Of a stretch of 64,000 bases of DNA, positions 35,834-45,127 are shown in pieces (the first letter of the stretch is position 1; each line of letters starts with the position of its first letter). Both the position numbers and the translations under genes were made by a program. The stretch is from Lentisphaera marina (GTDB taxonomy: Bacteria; Verrucomicrobiota; Lentisphaeria; Lentisphaerales; Lentisphaeraceae): contig NZ_JAQZZL010000002.1 in NCBI RefSeq assembly GCF_028745505.1, forward strand, positions 2,232,001 through 2,296,000. Reading direction: 5' to 3'. The notes below the pieces were generated by a model that searched no databases, had not been told where the DNA came from, and worked only from the letters and a program-made list of their open reading frames with translations.

Positions 35834-38800
35834 AGATAAACTCCTTTGAATTGAGCAAGGCTAGAGCAAGTTCCTTATTACTGTGATTTTTTAAATATTC
35901 CAAACAGGCATCAATTTCGGCTTGTTCCGGACTTCGAGCATACAGCCTATTGTAGAGCCCATTGACAAAGGCTTCGTTCCCTTTATCCCTCGTTTTATTT
36001 TCAATAGACTTGGCTAGGTGATTACTCATATTTCTAGCAATTGGCCCATTCATTAAAAGCAAAGCTTGAGCGGGTACGTTAGTAATATTGCGTTTACTCA
36101 TGGTCGTCATGGGAACCGGGAAGTCAAAGCTCGTGCTAAATTCATCGAGGCGATTTCTAATAACATTATGCTTCATACTTCTGTAGGGTTTATTACCAAC
36201 ATGATGAAGACTATCTTTAATGGCTTCGGCATCGAGGCGACGTGGTGTGTAGTAACTTAAATAGGTATTTGTAATGTCCTTTTCTAAATTCGCTTGCGAC
36301 GGCTCAGAGGATAGCTGAAAGCTTTCTGAAATCAGCATTTTCCGAAGCGCTGTTTTGATGGACCAATTATTTGCCTCAAAATCTAGTGCTAGATAATCCA
36401 GTAATTCGGGATGAGTAGGTTTTTTACCAAGTAGCCCAAAATTATCAGTCGAATGAACAATCCCATGACCAAAAACATAATTCCACAGGCGATTTACCAA
36501 GACTCTGGACTTGAGTGGATTGACATCTGAGGTAATATCTTGCGCCAATTGAAGACGTCCGGAATTCTCTGAGCTGTATTTTTTATCAGAAAAAACTTCA
36601 AGAAAAGATCTTGGCACTTCGTGACTCTCTTTTCTATGATCCCCACGGACAAAAAGCTTGGAATTCACCACCTCACTTTCGTGTAGACCCGGCGCTCTTT
36701 GAGGAACAATAATTTCTTTTTCTAATTCACGATATTTTTGAATTAGTTTTTGTAACTGAGGTGGCATTGATACAAGTTCATTCTTGAGAAGGCCCTGCTT
36801 CAACATGACGTTGATATATTTAGTCTGCGCATCATTGGCTTTGCCCGCTTTCCATGACTCAAGAGAATTTTTCAATGCTCGTTTATAAGCTGACATAAGC
36901 TCTTTCTGATTGTTGATTTCTAAACCTTTTCCTAAGACATCAACAAAATTCACCGGACGATTTTTGGGAGCTTCTTTAGCAATAATAAGTTCTGTCATGC
37001 CAAACCAGCTTCTATCTTTACCGTTAGGTCCATGGACTGCATCTTTAGAAGTTCGAATTTCAAAATGTAAACGGTCATCACGCCAGTAATCCCACTTGCG
37101 ATTAACATTATTCCATTGCCATCCTTCAGAGTCTTTGAATTCGTGCGTGGGATGAAGTAAGCCGTGACTTAGGGGATAATTTCTAACCGGTGTTTTTGCA
37201 GTTGCTAAAGAACCGAAACCATTCAGCCAAATACCTTTTTGAGTAGCTCGGAAGTTATCACTCATTAAAACAGCTGCGTGTTTATCGGAAATCAAATGGG
37301 AATAAACACCTCGAGGATAAATACCGTTTACAGCATATTTACCTTCACCAAAAAGCGCAAAACTACCTGACTCACTCACTTTATCTGCTGTTGAATTACC
37401 TGAGATCCGGAGTTTTTTCAGATCACTTTCCTTCCGCAAATCTAGATAGAGATCTGCTGATTTTTTTAACTTATTATTATGTGCACTTATTTGATCAAGC
37501 TCTTTTTTAAATGCCTTAAATCTATTTTGAATATCTTTTTCTTTTGTAAACTGCAGTAAGTAAAACAGCTTATCTTTACGAACTAAATTTTTATATAGGG
37601 TTTCTTTTTCAAAGAGCTTTTGTTCTTCTTTAGATCTTTTATTACGAGGCTTTTTTCTTGTTTCTTTATTGATAATAATTTTCTCAGTTGCCCTTTTAAC
37701 TATCCCGTCAAGATTATAGTTTTGCGTCAACAAATAATCAGCTAGCTCGTTTCGAATTGTTTTTTTAAGTTCGCTGATTTCTTTTTTATTGATCTCTAAT
37801 TGATCTTTGCTACTGATGACAATATTACCAATTTTTGTTGAATCTAAAATCCCGTAAAAGCGGTGGAAGTCGTCCTGACTTATAGGGTCAAATTTATGAT
37901 GATGACAGCGCGCGCATGAGACTGTGATACCAAGCATCGCTTTTGAAACTACATCAATTTGATTGTCCGTTGAAGTCACCTGCTCCGCATAGGCATCAGT
38001 CACACCAAAGCCATAGGGGTTCATGCGAAAATGAGCTGGCCCAATAGCCGATTCATTGATCTGTAAGTCTTTGTTGATGCGTGGTTTTTTAAGCAGGTCA
38101 CCGGCAATATGTTCGGTCAAAAGTTGATTATAGGGGATATCCTCATTGAGCGCTCTTATTAAATAGTCTCTATAAACATGTGCATAGGGGATATTTGGAT
38201 CACCTTCTGAGCCATGAGTATTAGCGAAGCGATACCAATCCATCCAGTGACGTGCCCAGCGTTCACCAAATTTTGGTGACGCTAAAAGTTTATCGACATA
38301 CTTTTCAAAATTTTCCTGACTAGGATTCTTTTTGAAATCTACCACATCTTTATAGTCCGGAGGTAAGCCAATTAAGATAAGAGAAGCGCGGCGAATGAGT
38401 GTTTCCGGTTTCGCTTTCTGGAGCGGAATTAATTGATTTTCTTCCTGCTTTTGGGCGATAAAGGCATCGATCGGCTGTTGTTGAAATCGTTCATTTTTGA
38501 CTTTTGGCACGGAATAGTTTTTCACTTCTTGGAAAGACCACCAATTTGCTCGCTTATCGCGAACTGTTACCCATGGAATAGCATTTTCTAAATCTTTCTT
38601 TGTAGGCTTAGTTGTACGGGGGTCAGGAGCGCCCATATCGATCCATTTTGCGAAGTTCGCAATCACTTCTGGAGAAAGTTTTGGTGCCTTTGCAGGCATC
38701 TCCATATCTTCTTCTTCGTGACGAATAGTTGCCATTAAAAAACTATCTTTGGAACTACCTGGAATGAGAGTGTCGCCCCAGTCACCGCCTTTTAGGAAAG

Positions 38801-38990
38801 GCTCTTTCCAGTCGAGAGCCAAACCGCCCTTTTTCTTGCCGCCTTCCTCTTTACTCAAACTATTATGACAATCGTAACAACTTTCCGCGAGCACTGGACG
38901 AATGTGCTTTTCAAAGAATTCGAAACCCTGATTAGCACGTAATGTTGCACCAAGGCTTAGAAAAGCGATCAATAAAATAATTTTCTTCAT
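35823..38990 (-). CDS. PSCyt1-DUF1549-DUF1553 domain protein
   Basis: The frame opens at 39038, but the ATG at 38990 (MKKIILLIAFLSLG...) begins a signal peptide and is preferred; the product is 1055 residues. Near the N-terminus is a haem motif CYDCH in a PSCyt1 domain (IRPVLAESCYDCHN). Then come DUF1549 (DAFIAQKQEENQL, RRASLILIGLPP, RWARHWMDWYRFANTHGSEGD, and CARCHHHKFDPIS with a second CxxCH) and, near the C-terminus, DUF1553 (SRVLVNRLWNYVFGHGIV, then LLLMNGP). It is a large periplasmic protein typical of PVC bacteria. It overlaps the DUF1501 gene by 11 bp; two TCC/GGA palindromes lie upstream. Confidence 0.92.
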   Translation of the reverse strand: MKKIILLIAFLSLGATLRANQGFEFFEKHIRPVLAESCYDCHNSLSKEEGGKKKGGLALDWKEPFLKGGDWGDTLIPGSSKDSFLMATIRHEEEDMEMPAKAPKLSPEVIANFAKWIDMGAPDPRTTKPTKKDLENAIPWVTVRDKRANWWSFQEVKNYSVPKVKNERFQQQPIDAFIAQKQEENQLIPLQKAKPETLIRRASLILIGLPPDYKDVVDFKKNPSQENFEKYVDKLLASPKFGERWARHWMDWYRFANTHGSEGDPNIPYAHVYRDYLIRALNEDIPYNQLLTEHIAGDLLKKPRINKDLQINESAIGPAHFRMNPYGFGVTDAYAEQVTSTDNQIDVVSKAMLGITVSCARCHHHKFDPISQDDFHRFYGILDSTKIGNIVISSKDQLEINKKEISELKKTIRNELADYLLTQNYNLDGIVKRATEKIIINKETRKKPRNKRSKEEQKLFEKETLYKNLVRKDKLFYLLQFTKEKDIQNRFKAFKKELDQISAHNNKLKKSADLYLDLRKESDLKKLRISGNSTADKVSESGSFALFGEGKYAVNGIYPRGVYSHLISDKHAAVLMSDNFRATQKGIWLNGFGSLATAKTPVRNYPLSHGLLHPTHEFKDSEGWQWNNVNRKWDYWRDDRLHFEIRTSKDAVHGPNGKDRSWFGMTELIIAKEAPKNRPVNFVDVLGKGLEINNQKELMSAYKRALKNSLESWKAGKANDAQTKYINVMLKQGLLKNELVSMPPQLQKLIQKYRELEKEIIVPQRAPGLHESEVVNSKLFVRGDHRKESHEVPRSFLEVFSDKKYSSENSGRLQLAQDITSDVNPLKSRVLVNRLWNYVFGHGIVHSTDNFGLLGKKPTHPELLDYLALDFEANNWSIKTALRKMLISESFQLSSEPSQANLEKDITNTYLSYYTPRRLDAEAIKDSLHHVGNKPYRSMKHNVIRNRLDEFSTSFDFPVPMTTMSKRNITNVPAQALLLMNGPIARNMSNHLAKSIENKTRDKGNEAFVNGLYNRLYARSPEQAEIDACLEYLKNHSNKELALALLNSKEFIYVY

Positions 38991-39110
38991 CCAATAAATT
39001 CCTTTGTTGCTTAATCTTATATTACCCAAGGCTAACAAGCAGTACTTACATAATTATTTTATGGAAAAAAGATTTATAATCTATAAATAACTATTAGGGA
39101 TATTAATATT

Positions 39111-39143
39111 TCCATATATGGATATATATCCAAATAAGGATAT
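39111..39143. promoter_or_regulatory. Pair of TCC/GGA palindromes, candidate IclR operator
   Basis: TCCATATATGGA (39111-39122) and ATATCC-AAATAA-GGATAT (39126-39143) are perfect inverted repeats upstream of the PSCyt1 gene. The second shares TATCCAAATA(A/C)GGA with the sequence just before the IclR start (40861-40876). Confidence 0.5.
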
Positions 39144-39193
39144 TATCAATGTCTATTGCATTTAATATTCAAAAAAAGACGGGTATTTGTAAC

Positions 39194-40051
39194 TTAATTG
39201 TTTCTCAAAACTTTAAATTTCTGAGGTAATTCAACCGTAGCACCACTATGACTACAAACATAAGCTGCTACATCAGAAGCTAATTTCTGCGCTTCCTTAA
39301 TGGGCATACCTTGTAAGTAATTGATGATAAAATAGGCTGTAAAAGAATCACCTGCTCCAACGGTATCGACTATTTCGCATGGCGAAGCAGGCAAATGACT
39401 GACAGTATTTTTAGAAATTATCGAACTCCCTTCAGCTCCAAGTGTAAGGATGATTAAATCAAGATTAAAGACTTCTAAAACTTCATCTTTACTGAGTCTA
39501 AGTAAGTCGCAAACAATAGTTATTTCCTCTTCATTAAGCTTAAGAATATCGCATTCATTTAAGGATCTTGTAATGATATCTAAATCATAGAAATCTTGAC
39601 GAAGGTTGATATCAAATAACACCTTGCAACTTGGACGGCGGTGACGCAATGCTTCGATAATAGTTTTTCTGCTTTCTTCTGAGCGTTGAGCCAGGCTACC
39701 AAAAGCAATGAGGTCTGCATTAGAACATAAATTGATAAGCTCCGCATTTAGAGGAATATGATCCCAGGCGCAATCGGAGTTAAATTTATAATTGGCACTA
39801 CCATCTTCATTTAAAGTAATATCCACAACACCCGTTGGGTAATCAACAATCGGAGCTCTTAAATTAATTCCACAAGCTTTGATAAGCTGAGTAATCTCTC
39901 TCCCCAAAGCATCATCCCCCACTGCTGAATACACCGCTGCTTGCGCCCCCATCTGGGCCGTATGAAAAATGAAGTTAGCTGGAGCACCTCCCCAAACTTT
40001 TTTATCTGGGAAAATATCCCACAATATTTCACCAATAGATAATGTTTGCAT
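39194..40051 (-). CDS. PfkB-family carbohydrate kinase
   Basis: The 285-residue protein has the N-terminal PfkB motif (WGGAPANFIFHTAQMGAQAAVYSAVGDDALG) and the C-terminal motif DTVGAGDSFTAYFI with the catalytic Asp in GAGD. The family transfers phosphate from ATP to sugars such as fructose or 2-keto-3-deoxygluconate; this one resembles fructokinases but the sugar is not certain. It lies 31 bp downstream of an IclR regulator on the same strand, so the regulator probably controls it. Confidence 0.9.
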   Translation of the reverse strand: MQTLSIGEILWDIFPDKKVWGGAPANFIFHTAQMGAQAAVYSAVGDDALGREITQLIKACGINLRAPIVDYPTGVVDITLNEDGSANYKFNSDCAWDHIPLNAELINLCSNADLIAFGSLAQRSEESRKTIIEALRHRRPSCKVLFDINLRQDFYDLDIITRSLNECDILKLNEEEITIVCDLLRLSKDEVLEVFNLDLIILTLGAEGSSIISKNTVSHLPASPCEIVDTVGAGDSFTAYFIINYLQGMPIKEAQKLASDVAAYVCSHSGATVELPQKFKVLRNN

Positions 40052-40082
40052 TAAGACTCCTCATGTAAGGCAAAATAATAAT

Positions 40083-40856
40083 TTAGAGCTTATTTTCTAT
40101 AGATTTAGCAACTTGTACACATTTTTTGCCAAGATCAGCAAACTTGTCTTCTGTCAATCGAAACTTTGGCCCCACTACTGTGATAGCTGCCACGGGCTTA
40201 GCACGTTTATCTAAAATGGGGGCAGCCACACACTGTATCCCCAAATTCCCCTCTTCACGGTCAACGCTATAACCCGCCTTTCTGGCTTCCAAAATTTCTG
40301 CCATCAATTTTTCACGACTTGCAAGGGTAAATTCAGTGAATTGCTTAAGTTTATTCTCTTTGAAAAAAAGCTCTAATTCCTTATCAGCTAAGCTCGATAA
40401 CATTGCTTTACCAGGTGCACAGGAATAAAGTGGAACACGAAGGCCAACCTTACCTAAAACAGTAACTGGATGACTTCCCGGAATTTGTTCCAGCACAACT
40501 GCTTTCCAGTTATTCTTCACTAGAATTTGAACAGATTCTCCAGTTATTCCCTGCAATTCCTGCATATGATCATAAGCCGTCATGATAAGACTTTTACCAT
40601 CGACTTTGGGACTACTCATATTAAATAACTTATCTGTAATAATATACTTCTTCGTTTCAACACATTTTCTTACAAAATCACGTATCTCTAAAGTCTGCAC
40701 AATCCTCGATGCTGTATTTTGTGCAATGTCAGTTGCATCGACTAACTCTTTGAGAGTCATGCCATCTGCCACCCCTGTAAGCAATTCAATAATTGCTAAA
40801 GTTCTATCCGCACCGGGGCTTGGCGCATCTCCTAACTTCACATTCCCTAAAGCCAT
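40083..40856 (-). CDS. IclR-family transcriptional regulator
   Basis: The 257-residue protein has an N-terminal winged helix (RTLAIIELLTGVADGMTLKELVDATDIAQNTASRIVQTLEIRDFV) and a C-terminal effector-binding GAF-like domain (VPLYSCAPGKAMLSSL, GYSVDREEGNLGIQCVAAPI). It is typical of IclR repressors of sugar and aromatic catabolism. The PfkB kinase lies directly downstream. A possible self-operator (TATCC-N6-GGA) sits just before its start, and a matching palindrome lies upstream of the PSCyt1/DUF1501 operon. Confidence 0.92.
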   Translation of the reverse strand: MALGNVKLGDAPSPGADRTLAIIELLTGVADGMTLKELVDATDIAQNTASRIVQTLEIRDFVRKCVETKKYIITDKLFNMSSPKVDGKSLIMTAYDHMQELQGITGESVQILVKNNWKAVVLEQIPGSHPVTVLGKVGLRVPLYSCAPGKAMLSSLADKELELFFKENKLKQFTEFTLASREKLMAEILEARKAGYSVDREEGNLGIQCVAAPILDKRAKPVAAITVVGPKFRLTEDKFADLGKKCVQVAKSIENKL

Positions 40857-40860
40857 ACAA

Positions 40861-40876
40861 ACTCCGTATTTGGATA
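40861..40876 (-). promoter_or_regulatory. Candidate IclR self-operator
   Basis: On the minus strand this reads TATCC-AAATAC-GGAGT, immediately upstream of the IclR start codon. Thirteen of fourteen core bases match the site at 39127-39140. Confidence 0.45.
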
Positions 40877-41094
40877 CAAATTCACATTTGGTGGAAAGAG
40901 TAGTACAAAGCTAGCTTTTTGTCAATTATCTTAATGAGTTAAAGTTAAAATCAGTCTGTAGTTCACTAAGAAAGAAAATCATTGTCATACTTTTTTAAGC
41001 ATTAAACAAAAAAAATTGAAAGAAATTTTAATTTTTGGCGATGAATTCAGTATTGTTAGATGAATACCTTGTAAAGACATAAGGATTATATTGA

Positions 41095-41298
41095 GTGAAT
41101 ACAGAAGAAGTCATCGCAAATTTTAGTAAGGAATATCGTCGACTATGGGCCATGGCCTATTCTGTTTGCCGTGTTCACCACCTCTGTGATGACATTCTTC
41201 AGGAAGTTTCGATTACGCTCATCAAAAAAGCTGATGACTTTGATTCAAGCAAAGCGTTTTTGCCCTGGGCCATAGGTATAACGCGAATTCAGGCTGTT
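41095..41298 (+). pseudogene. Truncated ECF sigma factor gene
   Basis: The first 67 codons (GTG start, AAGGA site) match the intact sigma factor at 51205 closely: NTEEVIANFSKEYRRLWAMAYSVCR, then ILQEVSITL. After IQA the similarity ends at the left end of an IS3-family element and the frame stops shortly after. Only part of sigma region 2 remains, so it cannot work as a sigma factor. The rest of the gene is not found on the far side of the IS. Confidence 0.85.
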
Positions 41299-41382
41299 AC
41301 GCTTCAGTTGAAATAGGACACATCACTTTTTTTCTTAGTTGAGTTACTTTAAAATTGTAACCCTCCGAAAAGGAAATGAATT

Positions 41383-41691
41383 ATGTCTAAAAAACGCCGT
41401 TATTTTAGTGCCGACCAGAAAGTTGTCGCCATTCGTAAACACCTACTTGAGCGAACTCCTGTATCTGATATTTGTGATGAACTCAATATTACAACGACGC
41501 TATTTTATCGTTGGCAAAAAGAGTTCTTTGAAAATGGTTCTCGAGCCTTCACCAAGGATAACGATAGTAATTTAAAGAAGGTAGAAAAAGAAAATACACT
41601 ACTCCAAGCGACTACTTCACAGAAAAATGATGTTATCGCTGAACTCGTGGCGGAGAATATAAGCTTAAAAAAGAAACGTGGCCTGATCTAA
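41383..41691 (+). CDS. IS3-family transposase OrfA
   Basis: The 102-residue protein has a helix-turn-helix (RYFSADQKVVAIRKHLLERTPVSDICDELNI, then FYRWQKEFFENG) and a C-terminal leucine-zipper-like segment, as in IS3 OrfA proteins. It binds the terminal repeats. Near its end, A-AAA-AAG at 41667-41673 lies in the correct phase for a programmed -1 frameshift into OrfB. Confidence 0.88.
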   Translation: MSKKRRYFSADQKVVAIRKHLLERTPVSDICDELNITTTLFYRWQKEFFENGSRAFTKDNDSNLKKVEKENTLLQATTSQKNDVIAELVAENISLKKKRGLI

Positions 41692-42134
41692 ATGGAAACT
41701 GGGTTAGTAAAAACATCCGAGATCAGGTCGTTCAATACCTGTATAGTTGGCATGAGCGTACGCAAATCAGTCTTCGTAGTATGCTCAAAACCTTAGCCCT
41801 TCATCCTAGTAAATTTTATCAATGGAAAATACGAGAAGGCAAGGATAATCAACATAATGGTAAACAACCCAAGGATTTTTGGATTACTGAAGATGAAAAA
41901 CGAACTGTCATTGAGTATTACCAGTCTCATCATCAAGAAGGCTACCGAGCTGTGACGTATATGATGATTGATGAAGATATTGCGTATATGAGTTGCTCCT
42001 CTGTTTATCGTATTTTATCAGATGTAGGGCTTATGCGTACTAAAACCACAAAGAAATCCAGTAAAGGAAATGGATTTGAGCAACCACTACAAACTCATGA
42101 ACACTGGCATACTGATATATCTTACGTGAAGATC

Positions 42135-43468
42135 GAGCCTTTTGCAAAAGTCATAAAACAAGCTGAATAAAAGTAGAAACATGTTATCTCAATAGTTACC
42201 AAAACAAAAAGAGAAAAAACATGAATCTACCCGGCTTATGGGATACCATAGAAAAGTATTTATTTCCAGGCTTAGAAGAACTTTTAGGCGGAGAATTAAC
42301 TAAGAAAGAGAAAGAGTTTGTTCGCATCTGCACAATAACTGAGCTTGATCAGTTCAGCCATGAATTTGAATGGTGTGGATTTGGGCGACCTCCGAAAGAT
42401 CATTTTAATATAGTGAAAGCTTACATAGCCAAATCCGTTTATAACTTCGATACAACAAGATCTTTTATAGACTTTCTCAAATCAAGTACAAAGATACGTC
42501 GTTTATGTGGTTGGGAATTTGCAAAACAGCTTCCTCATGAAAGTACTTTTTCTAGAGTATTTGCAGAAATCACCGCCTCTCAGCTCTGCCAAAGAATCCA
42601 TGAATTCTTAGTGGTAAAACATTGTGGAGACACCTTAGTACCGCACATTAGTAGAGATTCTTCAGCAATTGAAGCTAGAGAAAAAGTCATGTCTGAACCA
42701 GGGGCTGAGCCTAAAGCCCCTAAGAAACGAGGGCGGCCTAAAAAAGGTGAGATCCGAATTAAAGAAAAAACCGTAGTGGAAAAGCAGGTCGACCGGTCAC
42801 TTGAAGAAAACTTAAAAGAGCTCCCAACGCACTGTAATAAAGGGACAAAGAAAAACAGTAATGGTTATAAAGTTTCATGGAAAGGCTACAAGCTTCACTT
42901 AGATTGTATTGATGGAGATATACCAGTCGCAGGCCTATTGAGTTCAGCGTCTTTACACGACAGCCAAGCGGCAATCCCTTTAGCACAGATTAGCGCACAA
43001 CGCATAACTAATTTATATGATTTAATGGATGCAGCCTATGATTCACCTTCTATCCATAAATTCAGCCATCTTTTAGAACATAAATCTATTATTGATCACA
43101 ATCCTAGAAAAACTGGGGAGAAAAAGATTTTTGACCCGCCTGAAAAAGAACGGTACAAACAGCGGTCATCTGTTGAAAGAGTCTTTTCGAACTTAAAAGA
43201 CAACTATGGTGGTAGGATGATCAGAGTACGAGGACATGCAAAAGTCATGACTCATCTAATGTTTGGCATTATTGCAATAACAGCAAACCAACTCTTCAAG
43301 ACTATTTAGCAACTAACATAAAACTATACGTCATGATCAACTTGCGTCCATTTTTGGCTTGTTTATACTCACATGTATCCAATTTCGAGATACATGTGAG
43401 CGAGATCTTAAGATTTATCCTGGATGAACTTTTTAATCACTCTAATTCAGGACTTTTGCAAAAGGATC
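42135..43468 (+). mobile_element. 1334-bp insertion sequence, copy 1
   Basis: Ends are GAGCCTTTTGCAAAAGTC at the left and, on the minus strand, GATCCTTTTGCAAAAGTC at the right: 17 of 18 bases match. GATC is duplicated at both flanks (42131-42134 and 43469-43472). It carries one transposase gene and, near the right end, a perfect 12-bp hairpin CTCACATGTATC/GATACATGTGAG (43368-43400). Copy 2 at 48871 has the same length and all but identical sequence. Confidence 0.93.
42221..43309 (+). CDS. Transposase of IS copy 1 (IS4/IS5-superfamily, DUF772-like)
   Basis: The 362-residue protein has an InsH/DUF772-type N-terminus (FNIVKAYIAKSVYNFDTTRSFIDFLKSS, WEFAKQLPHESTFSRVF) and a DDE nuclease core: ISRDSSAIEAR (first Asp), DAAYDS (second Asp) and RSSVERVFSNLKDNYGG (Glu in the YREK-like helix). 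A charged linker KKRGRPKKGE sits in the middle. It starts 86 bases inside the left end. The two copies differ at one residue (Glu here, Gly in copy 2, in the HLLxHKS segment). The IS family name is uncertain; IS5 or IS1182 groups are the closest I recognise. Confidence 0.9.
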   Translation: MNLPGLWDTIEKYLFPGLEELLGGELTKKEKEFVRICTITELDQFSHEFEWCGFGRPPKDHFNIVKAYIAKSVYNFDTTRSFIDFLKSSTKIRRLCGWEFAKQLPHESTFSRVFAEITASQLCQRIHEFLVVKHCGDTLVPHISRDSSAIEAREKVMSEPGAEPKAPKKRGRPKKGEIRIKEKTVVEKQVDRSLEENLKELPTHCNKGTKKNSNGYKVSWKGYKLHLDCIDGDIPVAGLLSSASLHDSQAAIPLAQISAQRITNLYDLMDAAYDSPSIHKFSHLLEHKSIIDHNPRKTGEKKIFDPPEKERYKQRSSVERVFSNLKDNYGGRMIRVRGHAKVMTHLMFGIIAITANQLFKTI

Positions 43469-44052
43469 GATCAATAAAAGGTTTTACTTCTTTATAGGCG
43501 TCTTAGATGGTTATAGTCGTTGTTTACTTCATTGGGAAATTCGAGAATCAATGGATGAGCAGGATGCCGAAATAGTGGTTAAAAGATCTTTGGAGAAGTT
43601 TCCAGAAGCAAGACCTAGGATTATTACTGATAATGGTTCTCAGTATACAGGGCAGGAATTCAAAAAATTCATTGCCATCCATGGTCTCACTCATGTTAGA
43701 ACTTCTCCATATTATCCACAGAGCAATGGAAAGTTAGAACGTTTTCATTACACTTTGAAAGAGGGCTCAATCCGGCCAAAAGTTCCCTTGAGTGTAGAGG
43801 ATGCGAGAAGAGTTGTCACGCAGTACGTGGAGTACTATAACAACACCCGTCTTCATAGTTCTATTGGCTTCATTACTCCAAGCGATAAACTTATTGGTAA
43901 AGATGTGAGTATTATTCAAGAAAGAAAAAGAAAACTCGCTGAGGCAAAAATTCGTAGGTTAGAGTTCTTTGCAGAAGCTTCATAAGCCAGTAATGTAACA
44001 AATCTCAGCTAAGAAAAAATGCCTAACTGTCTAATTTCCGCTGAAGCAGCAC

Positions 44053-44892
44053 AAATTGAAAAAGCTCTAGCTATTTCTGAACCGCGACCCGGCTTTGGAG
44101 TGGGTGTAGTTAAGCATTTGATCAATAATGCTATAGAGTATTATAAACTTTTTGGTTTTAATTCTCGACTGGAGATTTCCTACATAGTTCTGAGAAAGTA
44201 TTATGAATTTAATAATAAGCACAAAGCCATATCAGGTTCTTTAAAAATGAAAATCCTTGAGCTGCCCAAGCGCATTCCATAGATGATAGGGCGGCGGGTG
44301 TTATTCATTACACTAAAGAAGCTTATTTAAAACATAGTAAAAGGATTTAGAAAACTTTTTTATGGGGCGTTTCTCCATGAGACAATTTGCTAAAAAAGCT
44401 GTTGACAAAGAACTCTTATTCAAAGCAGTGGAACTGGCTTCGAAGACTCCAAGTGTTTGTAACCGTCAATGCTACCATGCACATATTTTTTCAGGTAAAG
44501 AACAATCAAAGGCTGTTTTGTCCTATCAACTTGGTAACCGGGGTTTTGGTGATCAGGTCGACTCTGTTCTAGTGGTGTCTGCCGACCTTTCATGTTTCTT
44601 CTCTGCTTCTGAAAGGAATAAGGCATGGATCGACGGCGGTTTATTTGCCATGAGTCTAATGTATTCTCTTCATTCACTCGGACTAGGTTGCTGCCCGCTC
44701 AATTGGAGCGTTTCACCAGAGCGTGATCAAGCTCTTAAAAACGCAACTGGAATCTCGAATTCTCATTCTATCATCATGATGACTGCCTGTGGTCACCTTA
44801 AGGATGAGTTCACTGTTGCTAAATCCAAGCGTAAACCAGGGGGAGAGCTGTGTACAATAGTTAATAATAAAGTTGCGTTTTCTAAAATCTGA
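44053..44892 (+). pseudogene. Nitroreductase-family gene, truncated and frameshifted
   Basis: Three reading frames together resemble the 300-residue nitroreductases found in exopolysaccharide clusters: QIEKALAISEPRPGFG and VVKHLINNAIEYYK (frame ending 44282), then IDDRAAGVIHYTKEAYLKHSK (44279-44350, another frame), then RFSMRQFAKKAVDKELL, ASKTPSVCNRQC and GLGCCPLN to the stop at 44892. Two frameshifts (near 44250-44280 and near 44347) and loss of the N-terminus at the right end of the IS3 element make it a pseudogene. An intact start at 44362 could still give a shorter, possibly FMN-binding domain of 176 residues. Confidence 0.75.
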
Positions 44893-45127
44893 TAATGATT
44901 AAATTTTATTAAATGGTGTGTGATTATAAGCATTTAATTACGGCCCAAGTAAAATTTCTAATGTTTATTTCAAATAAAAAAGTTTATTTTTTATTTTTAT
45001 ATTTTTTTAAATTGTTGAATATCAACAAATTAAAATATCGTTAGGTATTGTGGATTGTATGTTGCTAGTCTAGCCGTCAGAGGATTTATCCTTAATCAAA
45101 TTTCATATAAAACTTGAGGAGAATGCA
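44893..45127. other. AT-rich intergenic region
   Basis: There is no gene. Bases 44960-45040 are almost only A and T. A GAGGAG ribosome site for the next gene lies at about 45115-45121. Confidence 0.6.

Larger units (their letters stand above)
41669..43985 (+). pseudogene. IS3-family transposase OrfB, split by IS copy 1
   Basis: The OrfB frame runs from the A6G slippery site to 42134, reading ETWPDLNGNWVSKNI, then LHPSKFYQW, EGYRAVTYMM, and HTDISYVKI (first catalytic Asp). It resumes at 43473 with NKRFYFFIGVLDGYSR, ITDNGSQYTG (second Asp) and PQSNGKLERF (Glu), ending at 43985. The two parts join perfectly when the 1334-bp IS and one copy of its GATC duplication are removed. No other damage is evident, so inactivation is recent. 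Confidence 0.88.
41296..44052 (+). mobile_element. IS3-family element 1, interrupted by a 1334-bp IS
   Basis: Imperfect terminal inverted repeats are visible: GTTACGCTTCAGTTGAAAT at the left, and the right end reads GTGCTGCTTCAGCGGAAAT on the minus strand; a further TTTTTTCTTAG(T/C)TGAG is shared inside. It has an OrfA, a programmed frameshift site and an OrfB split by the second IS. Without the insert it is about 1.4 kb, normal for IS3. The exact outer boundary is uncertain by a few bases and no target duplication was seen. Confidence 0.75.
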
